DNA of 64,000 nt from Umbilicaria muhlenbergii (taxonomy: Eukaryota > Ascomycota > Lecanoromycetes > Umbilicariales > Umbilicariaceae): assembly GCA_000611775.1 (NCBI GenBank), contig KK106981.1:186001-250000 (forward strand), written 5' to 3'. This document shows positions 11,319 to 22,674 of the stretch, piece after piece. Position numbers and translations under genes: made by a program. Numbering within the stretch: position 1 is the first letter of the stretch; the number at the start of each line of letters is the position of its first letter. Under the pieces are notes generated by a model. The model was not told the DNA's origin. It saw nothing but the letters and a program-made list of their open reading frames with translations, and ran no database searches.

Positions 11319-13845
11319 ATGACAGCATTACACCCACTGTTGGAAGCATTGGGCCTCCTCGTCTATCATGACCGCTTTGTGGGCGAAGGTTTCGAGACGT
11401 GGGAACAGCTCTGCGACATCACTGAGGCTGACCTGGAGACCCTCAACGTCAGCCTGGGTCATAGAAGGAGACTGCAACGAGAGATAGCAAAGGCACGAAG
11501 AGCACCGAATCAACGATCATCAAGGGAAAAATATCTTTACACGCCTAGCGATAACGTCTCATTCGAAGTATCGAACATGTCTCGAGCAGACGATAGCGGA
11601 CACGAACGTAAGAAGAGAAAATACAAGCGCCGTCCGAAAGCAGACATGAATGCGCCAAAGAAGCCGCTTTCTGCGTATGTCATGTACGCCAACCACATAC
11701 GCGAGAGCCTGAGGCAGCAGAACCTCTCCTTTGCAGACGGGGCCAAAGTTACCGGCGAGCAGTGGCAGATACTCGACCCGTTGGAGAAAGAGTGGTGGAA
11801 GTTACAAGCCGCAGTGGCGAAGGATAAATATGACGCCGACATGTCGGAGTATCGGAGAACGAGCAAGTACAGAGACCATAAAGCCTATGTAGAAAAATTC
11901 AAATCTGAATATGCAGCGCGAGTTGCCAAGCAGGAGCAAAGCCTGCTGCCGGACCAATCCCCTGAGGCGCAAGTAGATGGTGCGCAGTCGGACTCCGACA
12001 CATCGCGATCGTCAACACCTACGCCTATGCCAATTCACGAAAATCCGTCCCTTGAGCAAACCAGTCTGGTTAATGGCATTTGGGCGCTGGCGAACAATCC
12101 AGCGGGTGGTTGGCCACCGTTGACGAGGGACTTCCTCCAGCGCAAGGTCTACGAGTCGTCACGGGCAGATAAATACCACCACACCAAAGCGATCAATCCG
12201 TTCAATATCGCTATTGCCGCGGAGGTCAAAGCTCACCTTCAATGTTTTCAGACTAGGATCAACAGTGTCTTCTTCCTTTACGATACTAGGGAGCTGGACA
12301 CTCTTATTCAAGTAGTTTCTAATACCTTCCTAAGTACGCCCAACCAGATCATGTGTGAGCTTTGTCTGGTAATTACGTTGGGCGTTCAGATCAGTGATCA
12401 GGGCTCAGTGGATCAGGTCATCATGTGGTATGAAAACGGGCGCAGATATATGGACGATGAGAACTGGCGCAACGAACTTTGGGTAATGAGGGCTCTAATA
12501 TTGATCAGCTTGTATCATATTGGGGAAAGAATCGACACAGCACGTTACTACTTGAGTTAGTGGGCCATTACTCCTACTGGCGGAGTGCTAACAGTGATAC
12601 GCTAGACATTGCCATCTGCATTGGCGAAGCCAACGGTTTAGGCCAAGTGGATGCAGCGGAATCGAGAGTTGCGTTAGAGAGTATTCAGCTCCGTACAAAG
12701 TATCTAAAGTTATGGCAAACAGCAATGTTCCTACAGAAGTGAGAACACCCACATGGTTCAATACCCTCGCTCACTGCTACCGTGCATCAGATGGCTAAGC
12801 ATTCATGCTACTATACCTACTTTAAAGGTATGGTATCATGGTTGCATGACCATCAGAATCCCTTGGCTAATATGTTGACAGCAAATGCATCGCACCGACG
12901 TCCTGCACGAGGAGATTCACTCACCACCTTATGATGCTAGCGGAGGGCTCGAGATATCCGCCCCCATGAATCAACTTTTAGACATCCTACGCAGTGTTTC
13001 ACTTTACAGGTACACGGCCCCCTTGATGTATTACCAGGACGAGTTGAGGAAGCTAGAGATCTTGGGATCACGTCTTCCGCCCGACCCTCGACTACCCGTG
13101 ATGCATGATGAGTCCCTTGAGACCCCCATAGGAGCATTGTTGAACGTGCCAGAAGAGCAGCAAATTGCTTTGGTAGGCTCCCGTTTTATGGTTCAATTCT
13201 CTGATTTACACTGACTGAAAAAGCTATACCTGCATACAATGCATACGGGGACTGCAATTGCTCTTACTTGGCCTTTGCTACTGCAAGTAGCGGCCGCGTG
13301 CGTTACGAAACAGCAAGCATTGCCTGATTCGGAGATGGCGAAGAGGGAGGAACTAGCCTATACATGGTAAACCCTCTTTGATCCTAGTTATGTTCAGGGA
13401 CCGGGGCTTCCTCGCAAGATGTCAAGTACAGAATATAACAAAGTGTCTAGCTTATCGGCTTCCTTAAACCTCGCTCACTTTTGTGGAAATGCGCTACGCG
13501 CAGGAGGCTTCCCTCGCCATTGCTGGCTGCCCACGTAAGTCTGTATTCCTGCCTAAGTTTACAACCTTGCAGCTAAAGATCAACAGCTACTTTCTCTTCG
13601 ATGCGGCTCTGGTTTCTGTCCTTGGAATTATATGGTGCCGGCGAAGAACCCCCGATACATCCAACAGGCAATGGTTGAAGCGCTTGGAAGGGGCGATGGA
13701 TGTCTCCATAGAAGTCCTGGGTTTTTGCGGAGCTTCCAGCAAAACAGCCTCGTGGAATTGGACACTTTTGGCACAACTCAAGCAGTGGCTCAAGATCACC
13801 GCGCCTCAAGAGTCGGGGCCTAGCGGCGAGATTAATCTCATGTGA
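11319..13845 (+). CDS. SAM + HMG-box protein with fungal transcription-factor-like C-terminal region
   Basis: Likely nuclear DNA-binding regulator. The start at 11319 places a SAM domain at residues 4-62 (LLEALGLLVYHDRFVGEGFE, WEQLCDITEADLETL). A basic linker (RKKRKYKRRPK) leads to an HMG box at about 111-180 (MNAPKKPLSAYVMYANHIRE, VTGEQWQILDPLEKEWWKL). The rest resembles the middle homology region of fungal regulators (NAINPFNIA-type stretch, then DIAICIGEANGLGQVDAAES). Exons supported by phase: 11319..12555, 12606..12740, a 28-nt microexon 12800..12827, 12882..13172, 13224..13366. The last coding stretch (about 13483-13845; INSYFLFDAALVSVLGII) is clearly part of it, but I found no splice joining it cleanly, so the C-terminus may be mis-modelled or mutated. 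No Zn2Cys6 cluster is seen. Confidence 0.78.
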
Positions 13846-14941
13846 GTCTCCAGTGGTCTCCAAGATGTGTCAAAAGTAATTTGTGCTTTGGTCCATGCTC
13901 GCTCTATCATGTATCCGTGCATTTTTCAGTACCCGTCATTAAGCAGCCTTTCACAGGCACAGCGGCGTTGCGCATTGATTCAAGGGGCAATGGCACTGAC
14001 CTTGAATTGCTCTTTCCAATAGGACGTCTCCACCCACTCCAACCCCCCCGCGGCCCTCTTTCCCCTTCCTTTCGAACCCCAAAAACTAACAATATATCCA
14101 CCTTACCCGGAGGTTCCAGGCAGTGGCCGGCACCTAGAAACTCACTTTCATCCCTAGGATGGCCACTCCCCACACCGACTATAGATGATTGGCTGGCTGG
14201 AGCTAGAAGCTGGGGGAAAGGAGCAACAGGGTTGGGCAAACAGAATATCGGCGCGCAGGGGGAAAATTTGTTTTTCGAAAGCGCGGCTGGTGTCTTGCCG
14301 AAATAGCATGATGTATATTGTTCTATTGGTCCGACCATAGATTATACAATTAATAGACAAGTTCCGCTATATAGTACCTATAAATGATGACAATCAGGCT
14401 GAACGTATAAGATTTTGTGGAATCGGGCGACACCGTTTTGGAGGTTGCGTTGTGTAACCACAAGCAAAATCACAGCTCCAATACCGCTTACTCATTGGTT
14501 CCAACCATTGAAGACCAGCTCGACCCGAATTTCCAAACATCAAGTTCACCACGGATCTGAGAAATCTTCCCATAACCGCGAAGCACGATTCTGTAGACAG
14601 TAACCTTTTTACACACTCCGCCGTAAGCCTTAGGCGTATGTGTGAAATAAATGATAGACTTCTGCTGAGGGTCTCCTTAACCACCCGATAGCCAAGATAG
14701 GTCTTGAAGAACCTCTTCTGACAATCGTAGAAGCGTAGATCTCTACAATGCCCAGTATAACGATTTACGTTTGATTATTTCCTTACTGAGTCGTTAGAGG
14801 GTCCTCAGCAGACTACTGCGACTATTTTTGTCCATACAATTTGGCTCCTGCTTCGAAAAAAAAAAGGTAGTTTATATAATGTAGTAGACCCATTCTCTTC
14901 AACCAGTTCCGAATAGAGGCGTCCTTCGTTCAGGGTTGACA
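13846..14941. other. intergenic, no gene seen
   Basis: A 154-codon open frame occurs on the plus strand (13842-14306) and an overlapping one antisense, but neither shows family-like sequence. From about 14300 the DNA turns AT-richer. Confidence 0.45.
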
Positions 14942-15020
14942 TCCGAATTGGTCTAGCGGTTAGGATGCCTGTCTCTCACGCATGTGCACAGGCGGCCGGG
15001 GTTCGACTCCCCGATTCGGA
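14942..15020 (+). tRNA. tRNA-Glu (CTC) with an 8-nt intron
   Basis: The acceptor stem pairs perfectly (TCCGAAT with ATTCGGA). D arm GGTCTAGCGGTTAGGAT; anticodon stem CCTGT/ACAGG; loop CTCTCAC with anticodon CTC at 14975-14977; T arm CGGGG TTCGACT CCCCG. Relative to the normal 7-nt loop there are eight extra bases directly after A37 (14979-14986), the canonical tRNA intron site. A run of T follows at once (ATATTTTTTGG), fitting pol III termination. Confidence 0.93.
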
Positions 15021-16161
15021 AATATTTTTTGGTGGTTTTTGGTTGCTAGTATTTTTTGGGGTCCTCGTAAAAAAATGACAAGTCCTACTGTTTTCCGATA
15101 GCCCATAAGTACATACATGTTCAGCCTCAACTATCTTAATTCTGCCACCTTGAGCGCGAGATGTGTGGGCGTTCTAGATTCTGCTCGTTTAAAACCCTCT
15201 ATGCGCGTATTCCTCAGAAATGTCACGTGAAATCCTATAAACTTCAAAAGAGACCCCTCCCTTTCTCAATGAACACATCATGTTATTGAACTGTGAACCT
15301 TCAGCCTCTGGCATGACTTAGAACTCTGTGAATGCAAACTTGGGTGACTCTTTGTGGAAAGGAAAGATCGTTCTCAGTCAATCATTTACATCACCACCAA
15401 GGCTCAATCTCATCCAGCCGACTATGTACATTCCCGTACATGGCTGGACCCTTTTTGCTCTTATTGTAATACTTTATTGATGGCTGCTGCGTTTGCCTTT
15501 GAGTTTAACCCTCTATGCAGGCAGTCTCAGTGTTCTGTCACAGTACTGTAAAGTTGTCAGCAGAATCCAGCGCCAAGGCTGGCCACTCGGTTGTATGTGG
15601 TGAGCAATCAAGCACCCCTAACTAAGGATTCCATATTTTTGGGGGAGGGGTGTCAATAGTTTAAGAATCACGAGGACCCTAGTGAAGGCACACTAATTCT
15701 TTATCATCGATCTGGGTTAATGTGCGAGACGTGGTAAGAGGTACAATGATGACTTTGATGTGAACGGGTTTCTAATCACGAGAGGCTCTATTAGAACGAC
15801 ACCCCTGTTTCTTGAAAGAGTTAAGTGGCTAAGTGATCCGGTGTTAGAGCGGTAAAGGTTTAGTTCAATATCATGGGTAGAAACTTAACCGAGCGTGCTG
15901 ACTTTAGGCGGGAGGGGGTGTTTAGGTGAAAAACTGACGATGTCCTCCTACAATCCTTCACTATGAAGTCACTATGAAGTCTTCGTTTACGTTTTCAAAG
16001 CTAGTGGTGCTCAATCAATTGCAGAATTCGACTCATGTGAAATGCGTAAAGCCATGATATATGAAATCGAACAAAAAGGCCGTACATGTAGGAAATTGGC
16101 TGAAGCCAAAAAAAAAAGGCTCGAAGAGCTGATCCAAACACATAGTGATCCCTATTGCCTA
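15021..16161. other. AT-rich intergenic, no gene seen
   Basis: No conserved open frames. A short direct repeat, CACTATGAAGT twice, lies near 15959-15980. The overall look is decayed intergenic sequence. Confidence 0.4.
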
Positions 16162-16860
16162 CCCGTGTGAAATATTTGGCGAGTTCGCAGCAGCCCTGGT
16201 CTTGTCCCATGGGTCGAAATCCGTTATCGGTATCTCCTGCTGCTCGACTGGTATTCCCATAGCACGATCGAACAAATGCTGGTCCCTCGGTGGCTTTTCC
16301 CAGGCCAGCTGCGGGTCTCGAATTCCCAGCCGCAGTAAGTGTCTCGATCTGCCTGGTTCGTCAACGTACTCGTCTCTGGAGTGGAGGAGGGAAAGGTAGT
16401 TGATGAACTGAATGTCTCCGACACTGCGGTCTAGCTTGACGCACAACTCACGGCCAAGTCTGTTCACGGTGTTGAGAGCGTTCCTTTATGCGGAATTATC
16501 TTTATGGTCTCTTCGGAGGGAGGGAGCCCAGACCATTTGACGGAGAATTCGGCTGTTGTGGTGGAAAATGACGGGTGAGTACCAGGACCCATCTTCCTGA
16601 GAGCTATTCAAGTCAGGCTCTCTATCAGTCGATCCAAGTAAATGGAATTAAGCTTGCATTCGGCCCGGGCATTTCCAGTCTCTTGCGAGTGCTGTGAGCA
16701 CGACCGGGTCCTTCCCTATAAGCTTGTTATAGATGGTCTAGAAGCTTGCGAAATACTGGCTACCGTCAGACGGTGCGTCTTCCATGAGATGGGAAGCAAG
16801 CATATCGCCGTGGAATCTGTTGGCATGGACTTTCTGATACTTACATTAGCGATATAAAGT
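16162..16860 (-). pseudogene. decayed TauD/TfdA-family 2-oxoglutarate/Fe(II) dioxygenase
   Basis: The minus strand reads NTVNRLGRELCVKLDRSVGD, then IQFINYLSLLHSRDEYVDEP, then RHLLRLGIRDPQLAWEKP. This is the C-terminal end of fungal taurine-dioxygenase-like proteins: the distal metal-binding His is in LLHSRD and the 2-oxoglutarate-binding Arg in GRSRHLLRL. Upstream on the same strand, EDAPSDGSQYFAS and TIYNKLIGKDPVVLTALARD match the central part of the family. The pieces are separated by in-frame stops (one directly before RNALNTV, near 16490) and frame changes, and no N-terminal metal-site HxD region is visible. I therefore call it a pseudogene. An alternative is a gene with introns I failed to see. 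Confidence 0.62.
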
Positions 16861-18992
16861 CGGTTTTGAACAACAATTGTCTGGCGGAGTCACAGATGAA
16901 CTGAGAATATCTGAGCAGGATCTTTGTATCAGAGTCACGGAAAAAGGGCAAGTGCTGAAGTTGAGCTTCACAAAGCCGGGAAACTCTCAGCAGATGCTAA
17001 GCAGATGTATCATCCAATCGAGCTCTGGTTTGATCTCGTCAATATTCTTTTATGCCGGCAGAAAGTCTCGAAGAATGCATAGAAATTGATGCAAAACATT
17101 CTCTGCTGAGTATTTCCTTTCTTGAATCATTTACTTGATCGTGGAACTGCCTCGGTTCTCTGACCTCGTGATAGTAGCTCAGCTAGTGCCCTCAGCTTAA
17201 GTATCAGAAACTTAGGGATATCTTACCGTCCTCATCTGAGATTTCATGTACTTTACGGCGCCAGTACTGCAGATTGGATAGAAGAACACGGGCAGTGAAA
17301 AACATTTCATATTAAGGCTTCGGCTCTTTCTCAAATATTCTTCCCTTTTAGCTCTTTTATTGATCCTCCTTGATATTTCTTCAACGTCAGTAAGATGCTG
17401 ACGTCGACTTGATGAGTAATGGATTGCGGTACAGGACAACCGCGCCATTTCTCATACTTTGCGTACGAAGAGCTACTAAATCCTGCAACGTCCACAACTT
17501 CCGTATCTAATGTTTCTGCACCGACTATGCGGCGCCAGCCTTGTGACAACATCGACCCACAAGAGATATGGAGTGCTAAATCTAGCACAAGACATTCATT
17601 CTCGGTTTGAACTTGGAAGGCTTCCTTGGGAGCGGGCCTATCAAGCTTGTTATGCAATCCTTCGAGTATGTGTTTCCCACTCTTTGGAGCATTTGGTGCA
17701 CGCACTTCAAGTTTGGAAAGTCGACATATAAAGCAACTGCCAATCCATCACATTGCTTTCTTCTTCTCACGCTGCGCACCAGTAGGCTTACGACGCACCG
17801 CTGTTTGTTTTGGCGGGGTTTTAACATTGAGGATAATGCGGTGGCAGCAGGAAGACCTTGTGAGGTTGAATACGAGGCAGACATCAACCCTCTGTGTTGC
17901 TAGGTTCTTTGGTTTTATCACACTGACAGGTCTTTGAGCTTGTGGTCCATTGTACGACTGGAGCGCTCAGTAGCTACGACTCATTTGCAGTGTCCTCCAG
18001 ATGTAGGTTACTGTAAGAGTTCCCTAGTAGGCTGATCTGAAAGGCGGTCTTGTGAACTCACTCTTTCCCGTTCAGAAGAGGCACCGCGAGATGACGAAAG
18101 GTTGCTAAAGTCTGTCTGCGAGGAAGAAGACTGCTCTCGTGGTAATACATCTGATTGAAAAGTGGTCATCCGATCGATTTCTAAAGAGGTAAGCGTCCGT
18201 TCAACCAATTCCGTAGTAGCCTGCTGATCAAGTTAGGCTGCTGGGTGACTGCAGGAGCTGAGGCAGTTTAATTCCAAATCGGACGCTCATTTGATGAATC
18301 CATGGCAAGGGTGATATCCTTAACGATGGAAATTAGCTTCAGTAACAAGCGCCTTATCTTCTACATGATACTCACACCACATGCTATATCACTGCCGCGA
18401 AGAACACTAAATGGTTGGTTACTTAAAGAAGTTGAAAGATTTAGATCAAGCATATCAGATGCCTCTGACACATGAATTCTTGTAGGGTGTTTCATGATGG
18501 TCCCTAGGCCATTCGATCCGAGTATCAAGGATGGTTTCATTTTCGGCAAAGTGAGATGCCTCTGAGGTAACTGCGGGAGCATAATCCTGAACATAGCGTA
18601 CGCTAAGCAATTGTGGCACCCTCGGCACCCCCTGCACCGTGCCGGTCCTTGTGACTACCTCCTACTTGGGAACGCTGTAATCTTCTGGATTGATTGAACA
18701 GAATTGACTATCACAGGCTCTCATGTCAAACCGGTCAGAGCTTGAAACGAGCCGGCCACGAATCACTGTGCACACGATTCCTAGGCTGGCACAGCCCCGT
18801 GCGCGGGCTCTACCAATGACTGCTCTCTGACACTGACCGGTCAGAGATGAAGACTTCTTTCACAATGCAGTCGGGTTTCTTTTCACGAGCCTTGGCAGTA
18901 GAATTATCACATAAGTAGGCTTTGAAGTTCCCAAGCAGTTTTTCTTCTGCATCTAGCTGTTCGACTTCTGAATCATCACAACTATCTCCGAG
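16861..18992. other. gene-poor stretch with unassigned open frames
   Basis: Two overlapping minus-strand open frames (17331-17705 and 17582-17887) and small ones at 18008-18208 and 18361-18594 have some protein-like composition but match no family I know. They may be remnants of genes once next to the dioxygenase. No intact gene supported. Confidence 0.35.
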
Positions 18993-19868
18993 ATGTCTGC
19001 CCTCGGACCTGATCTTGGTGTTCTACGACTCGCAAGAATCTCTGACATACCTCGAATTGGCATTGTGGCCGCAGCCGGTTTCTATCACTCCCCAGTATTC
19101 CAATATCAGAGGCCGTACCACAATGAATTTGTGAACGATACTGTATCGAGCTACAAAGGAGAGTACTTGGGGTCTATTTTGGATCCAAACAGTATCGTTC
19201 TTGTTGTGGAAGACACGATTGATCAGAAAGAGGCAGATCACGTCTATGGAGCGCTCGCCAAAGTCTATCCCCCATTCGAAGACCAGGTGCCCTCGGACAG
19301 TCTCAAGGCTGGTAAAGCAATTGTGGGCGTTGCGAGCGTCTCTTTACAACCTGGATCAAAGCGAGCAGGCAAATGTCAGCCTGAGGGTTAGTATTGTCAT
19401 CTAGCACAAGGGCAAAATCGTATACTCACTGATCGTTTTAGGTCAGCATCCCACACCACCCAATATAGAAGTAGGCACTCGAGACCAAAGTTCAGAAGGA
19501 AATCGATTATACAAAGAAGCCACAGGAGCTTTGAAAGCAAAGTAAGTGACGGCTGCACTACCTTACTGGCCGCGCTTACACCGATTAGATTATTCAAAGA
19601 CCGTATGTTATTCTCTACAGTAGTAATTCACCCTGCGTATTGGCGCCGAGGCCATGGCAGAGAATTTGCGTCTTGGATCACGAGACTTGCGGACGAAGAC
19701 CAAGCGCCAATGGGGGTGTCAGCGACACCGATGGGAAAGCTCCTAGTGCAGAATTTTGGATTCGATGACGGTGAGACGGTCAGGATCGAGGGGTATGAAG
19801 GTCACAAGGAGCCGTTCTCCATATTTCTGGGATTGCGAAAGGCTGGCACAATCAAAGCAGAGCTATAA
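18993..19868 (+). CDS. GNAT-family N-acetyltransferase
   Basis: Transfers an acetyl group from acetyl-CoA to an unknown small-molecule or protein amine. Exons 18993..19386, 19442..19541, 19589..19868 join by phase to about 257 residues, the usual size for fungal single-domain GNATs. N-terminal LGVLRLARISDIPRIGIVAA is the first strand and helix. The CoA-binding motif A is in VVIHPAYWRRGHGREFASWI (RRGHGR = R/Q-x-x-G-x-G/A type), followed by GVSATPMGKLLVQNFGFDDG (motif B). Introns are 55 and 47 bp with normal borders. The frame is intact although its neighbours (dioxygenase to the left, oxidoreductase fragment to the right) are broken, so it may be a survivor of a decayed metabolic locus. Substrate not predictable. 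Confidence 0.85.
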
Positions 19869-20269
19869 GGTCGCGCAGGGTATTTGGCAAGACGATAAGA
19901 GCCCTTAGAGCCCTGATTAACAGGTGAAACGCAGAGTATTAGAGCCAAAGTTTGTTGGGGATCAGTTTGTGCGGGGACAGCAGCTTTAGCACAGTTCCTA
20001 TCCTTATTTGACCAAGATAATCCTTATCTGATCTTTTGTTTTGCCTCTTCTCAAGCTATAGAAATGAAGTCAAATGCATTGAAGTTGCCACTAGTGGGCA
20101 ACACTCAAGCGGTCCAAATGCTAGCCATCTGAAGCTTCGTTCGGAGGACTTCCTCTGCCTGTCGATGTATGGCGCTACGGAGTTAAACCAGGTTCTGTTT
20201 TGAGGTTCCCCGTCCATACATGCTATTCGCGGACGTGCAACGCTGGACTTACGATCTTCGGCTTTCGAC
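19869..20269. other. intergenic 3' of the GNAT gene
   Basis: No gene seen. A near-duplicate phrase (TAATCCTTATCTGATC after TATCCTTATTTGACC) near 20000-20035 is the only local structure. Confidence 0.35.
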
Positions 20270-20518
20270 TTAGATGTGCTTGTTGGCGTTTATGGCTTTG
20301 ATGGCTTGTTCTTCGTGTACTGTCGTTACGGATGCGATAACTAACGCTTGCAGACCTTCTTGATTGAGCATCTCATCGTCATCTTTGCATAGTCGGACAC
20401 CGTAGGGCTCTAGACATACTTTCGCCCATTCAATCACGCTTTCATCGGGTATGCTGGCTGCTACCAGATTCCCTTGCGGTGTGAGGTTGAGAAAGTGCAG
20501 GGCGTGGCGCTTGCTCAC
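20270..20518 (-). pseudogene. fragment of Gfo/Idh/MocA-family NAD(P)-dependent oxidoreductase
   Basis: About 80 residues match the Rossmann N-terminal part of fungal myo-inositol-dehydrogenase-like proteins: KRHALHFLNLTPQGNLVAAS, IEWAKVCLEPYGVRL, DEMLNQEGLQALVIASVTTV, HEEQAIKAINANKH. The nucleotide-binding start (GxGxxG) before KRHALH is missing and replaced by a GC-rich 15-bp repeat. The frame ends just where the family motif CEKP should follow KH; degenerate bases that could derive from it are visible. It is truncated at both ends, with no catalytic domain. Confidence 0.7.
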
Positions 20519-20521
20519 TCA

Positions 20522-20551
20522 GCCGAGGCCGGCGCAGCCGAGGCCGGCGCA
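20522..20551. repeat. 15-bp direct repeat, two copies
   Basis: Two perfect tandem copies of GCCGAGGCCGGCGCA, followed by GCC. They sit exactly at the broken 5' edge of the oxidoreductase fragment, so they may mark the breakpoint. Confidence 0.7.
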
Positions 20552-20716
20552 GCCAATTCTGTGCTTCGCGGGTGCCATTGACATAGCTTGGTGGGTGGAG
20601 AGGTTCGCCGGAGAATACTAGGGAGAACGGAGTCCGACGTCCCGAGCGGAGTGTCAACCAATCAGTAATCGAACAACCAGGGGACCGGTCAAAGGAGTCT
20701 GGCCTCCGTATGTCTC

Positions 20717-21500
20717 TTGGATTCCCAGCCTGTCTCTTTTCTATATTCAGTGACCGGTCAACGATGTATTTGCGCCGTTCATGACATATTGTGGTCTTAT
20801 GCACAGGAACAGAATTGTGAGAATGTACTTCCGCGCCACTTCGAAACTATTCGCTCTGAGTATGGCTTGCAATCGACCGGTCAACAGGGTCCAAATGCCA
20901 GAGACGATGGCCTTCGACCGGTAAAGCGAGCAACAATAGCGATGAGAGAGGTAAAAGAGCGTGAAAAGCAGCAGACTGGCTTCCGTCCCAACACGCATAC
21001 CATTCATTCGCCCTCGTCTGAAGCAGCCACCGACAGATACCCGCTACCTTCTCAGGAACAAAGTTCTGTCCTGACTGCAGGTAGACGCAGAACACTTGCA
21101 GTTGAAGATCAAATACTAACTTTAATAGGCCGTGAGACTGGAGACCATTTGCGCCAAAATGTCTTTGAAGAGCGAGGGCCAGAAGAAGGGGTCGAACCCC
21201 GAGACCGGAACATGCTTTAGCCCTGCTGCATCTACAGCACAGAAGTGTCCCTCCGAACACTATCCGCAAAGTGAGAAGAAGCACCCCTTTACCACCCTCT
21301 CGGCGTCAGTCCCAAATTACTCGATGATGGAGCGATACCTCAGCGAAAAAGCTGGCCCATTAACCGAGGTGTTATATCAACGAGAAATGGAGAACACAGC
21401 GCAAGGTTGGGAGCAGGGGGAGGGAAATGCAGGGGCAAATGAAAGGGCTCGTCTTGAACGCCTTAGCGAATTACTAGAAGCGTTGACAAAAGATCTCTAG
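20717..21500 (+). CDS. possible hypothetical gene or gene remnant
   Basis: Two open frames overlap: 20717-21220 and 21132-21500. An intron-like segment (21081-21128: GTAGAC, CTAACTTTAATAG) lies between. Because it is 48 nt long it does not join the first frame to the second. The second frame has coding-like character (MMERYLSEKAGPLTEVLYQR; NERARLERLSELLEALTKDL, a likely amphipathic helix). I do not recognise a family. It may be a gene with unresolved introns or a decayed one. Confidence 0.25.
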
Positions 21501-22140
21501 CGGGTTCAAGGTACATCGAGTACAGTGTACGCTATTTCCCAATCAAGTAGCGAAGTGAACCATTGCGTACACAGGTCAGAACGGAGCAGTGTTACCGTCG
21601 TGTTGTAAACAGTAGACACTTGTGGTGTGTGAACCAGCGACTCACTAGTTGGCGAGGCGGGAAAGAAGAACGGGGGAAAGGTCTAACGCGCCCAGCCTAG
21701 CAATCATAAGGCGGTCTCGTCATAACTCATGAGGCCCGCCGTGACTCTGCCATGACCCTGAGACCTAATCAACAACGTATAAGAAGCAAAGGCTATTGGG
21801 CAGAGGGCACGATTAACCGTCCCCTCCTACCACCGCCTTACCTAGGTGGAAGAGGTGGACTATCGGAGGGAGAACTCTGAAACAAGGACGGCGCTGCTGT
21901 TTGGCATGCTAAGCGGCGCAAGGCGTCCAAGGCCCTGAGGGGATATTGGCGTCGTGTTGATATTGGTGTCGGTATTTGGTGTTGTGAAGTTGGAAAGACT
22001 TCATAAATGGGGGAGGGGAAGGGAGGGGGCACGAGCAGCAAAGCGGCTCCAAAGCCCCTGGAGAGCGAGAGGAGGGGTGGATGAGAAAGCGGAAATAGAG
22101 CCATACAACACGAGCTAACTCGGCAAATGGAGCACTCCAT
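21501..22140. other. intergenic, no gene seen
   Basis: Open frames on the minus strand (21838-22221) have no family character. The segment lies just outside the left inverted-repeat arm. Confidence 0.35.
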
Positions 22141-22440
22141 GTGAAACTCACACATGTTTAATCCCCAATAATAGAAGACACTCACAGTGAAGGAATTGTG
22201 AGGAAAGAGAAGACCTTTCAACTAATGAATTTCCAAGACTCCCCTGCAGGTCTGAGCTCTCTCTTATTAACAATCGTAGATCCTCAGGGCGTGTAACCAG
22301 GAATTTGGAAAGATCAACGGCCTTCGGCAACCATGAATGGCCTTGGCCGAGGGAAGGCAGCAGCAGCAGCTAAATGCTGCTTCTTCTCCAAAGGCCGAAG
22401 CGTACCAGGATCTTATAATACCTTGATGTTCTGCCGCTCA
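22141..22440 (-). repeat. left arm of a divergent inverted-repeat pair
   Basis: Read on the minus strand this segment aligns with 24005-24225 on the plus strand. Shared pieces: a TATA-like start (TTATAAGATCCTGGTA vs TATAAAATCCTAGTAA), GAAGAAGC, GGTTGCCGAAGGCCGTTGAT followed by CTTTCCAAA, GAGGATCT, GACCTGC, TTTCCTCACAATT. Both arms can be read as MPKAVDLSK(F/I)L in one frame. The copies differ by many substitutions and gaps (an AGC run is expanded here), so the duplication is old. They may be duplicated gene 5' ends or ends of a mobile element. Confidence 0.6.
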
Positions 22441-22674
22441 TCTTATAAGTACAGGCGGTTGGAATTATTCTTTTCATATGTCACCCCTGCACGCCTGCCT
22501 CCTTCGCTTCCTAGAACAGCAACTAGAAAGAGCGCTTGTCGCCAAGCATAGCACGGCTCAATCATTTTCTCATTCTCCCATCCATCCAAGGATCTCAAGA
22601 TAGAAGAGCCATTTCCACCTAAGTCATCAACCCCTAGCACCATTCTTCGCTCCATGGCCTTCACCCCCATCCCC

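Larger units (their letters stand above)
18729..20924. repeat. scattered cluster of ACCGGT-centred palindromes
   Basis: Six ACCGGT sites with similar flanks lie in 2.2 kb: 18729-18738, 18834-18843 (TGACCGGTCA), 20682-20691, 20751-20760 (TGACCGGTCA), 20874-20883, 20915-20924. They bracket the GNAT gene. They could be protein-binding sites or chance; ACCGGT also occurs singly elsewhere in the window. Confidence 0.35.

Noticed and set aside
13842-14306. 154-codon plus-strand frame
   Set aside because: No family-like sequence, overlaps an equally long antisense frame.
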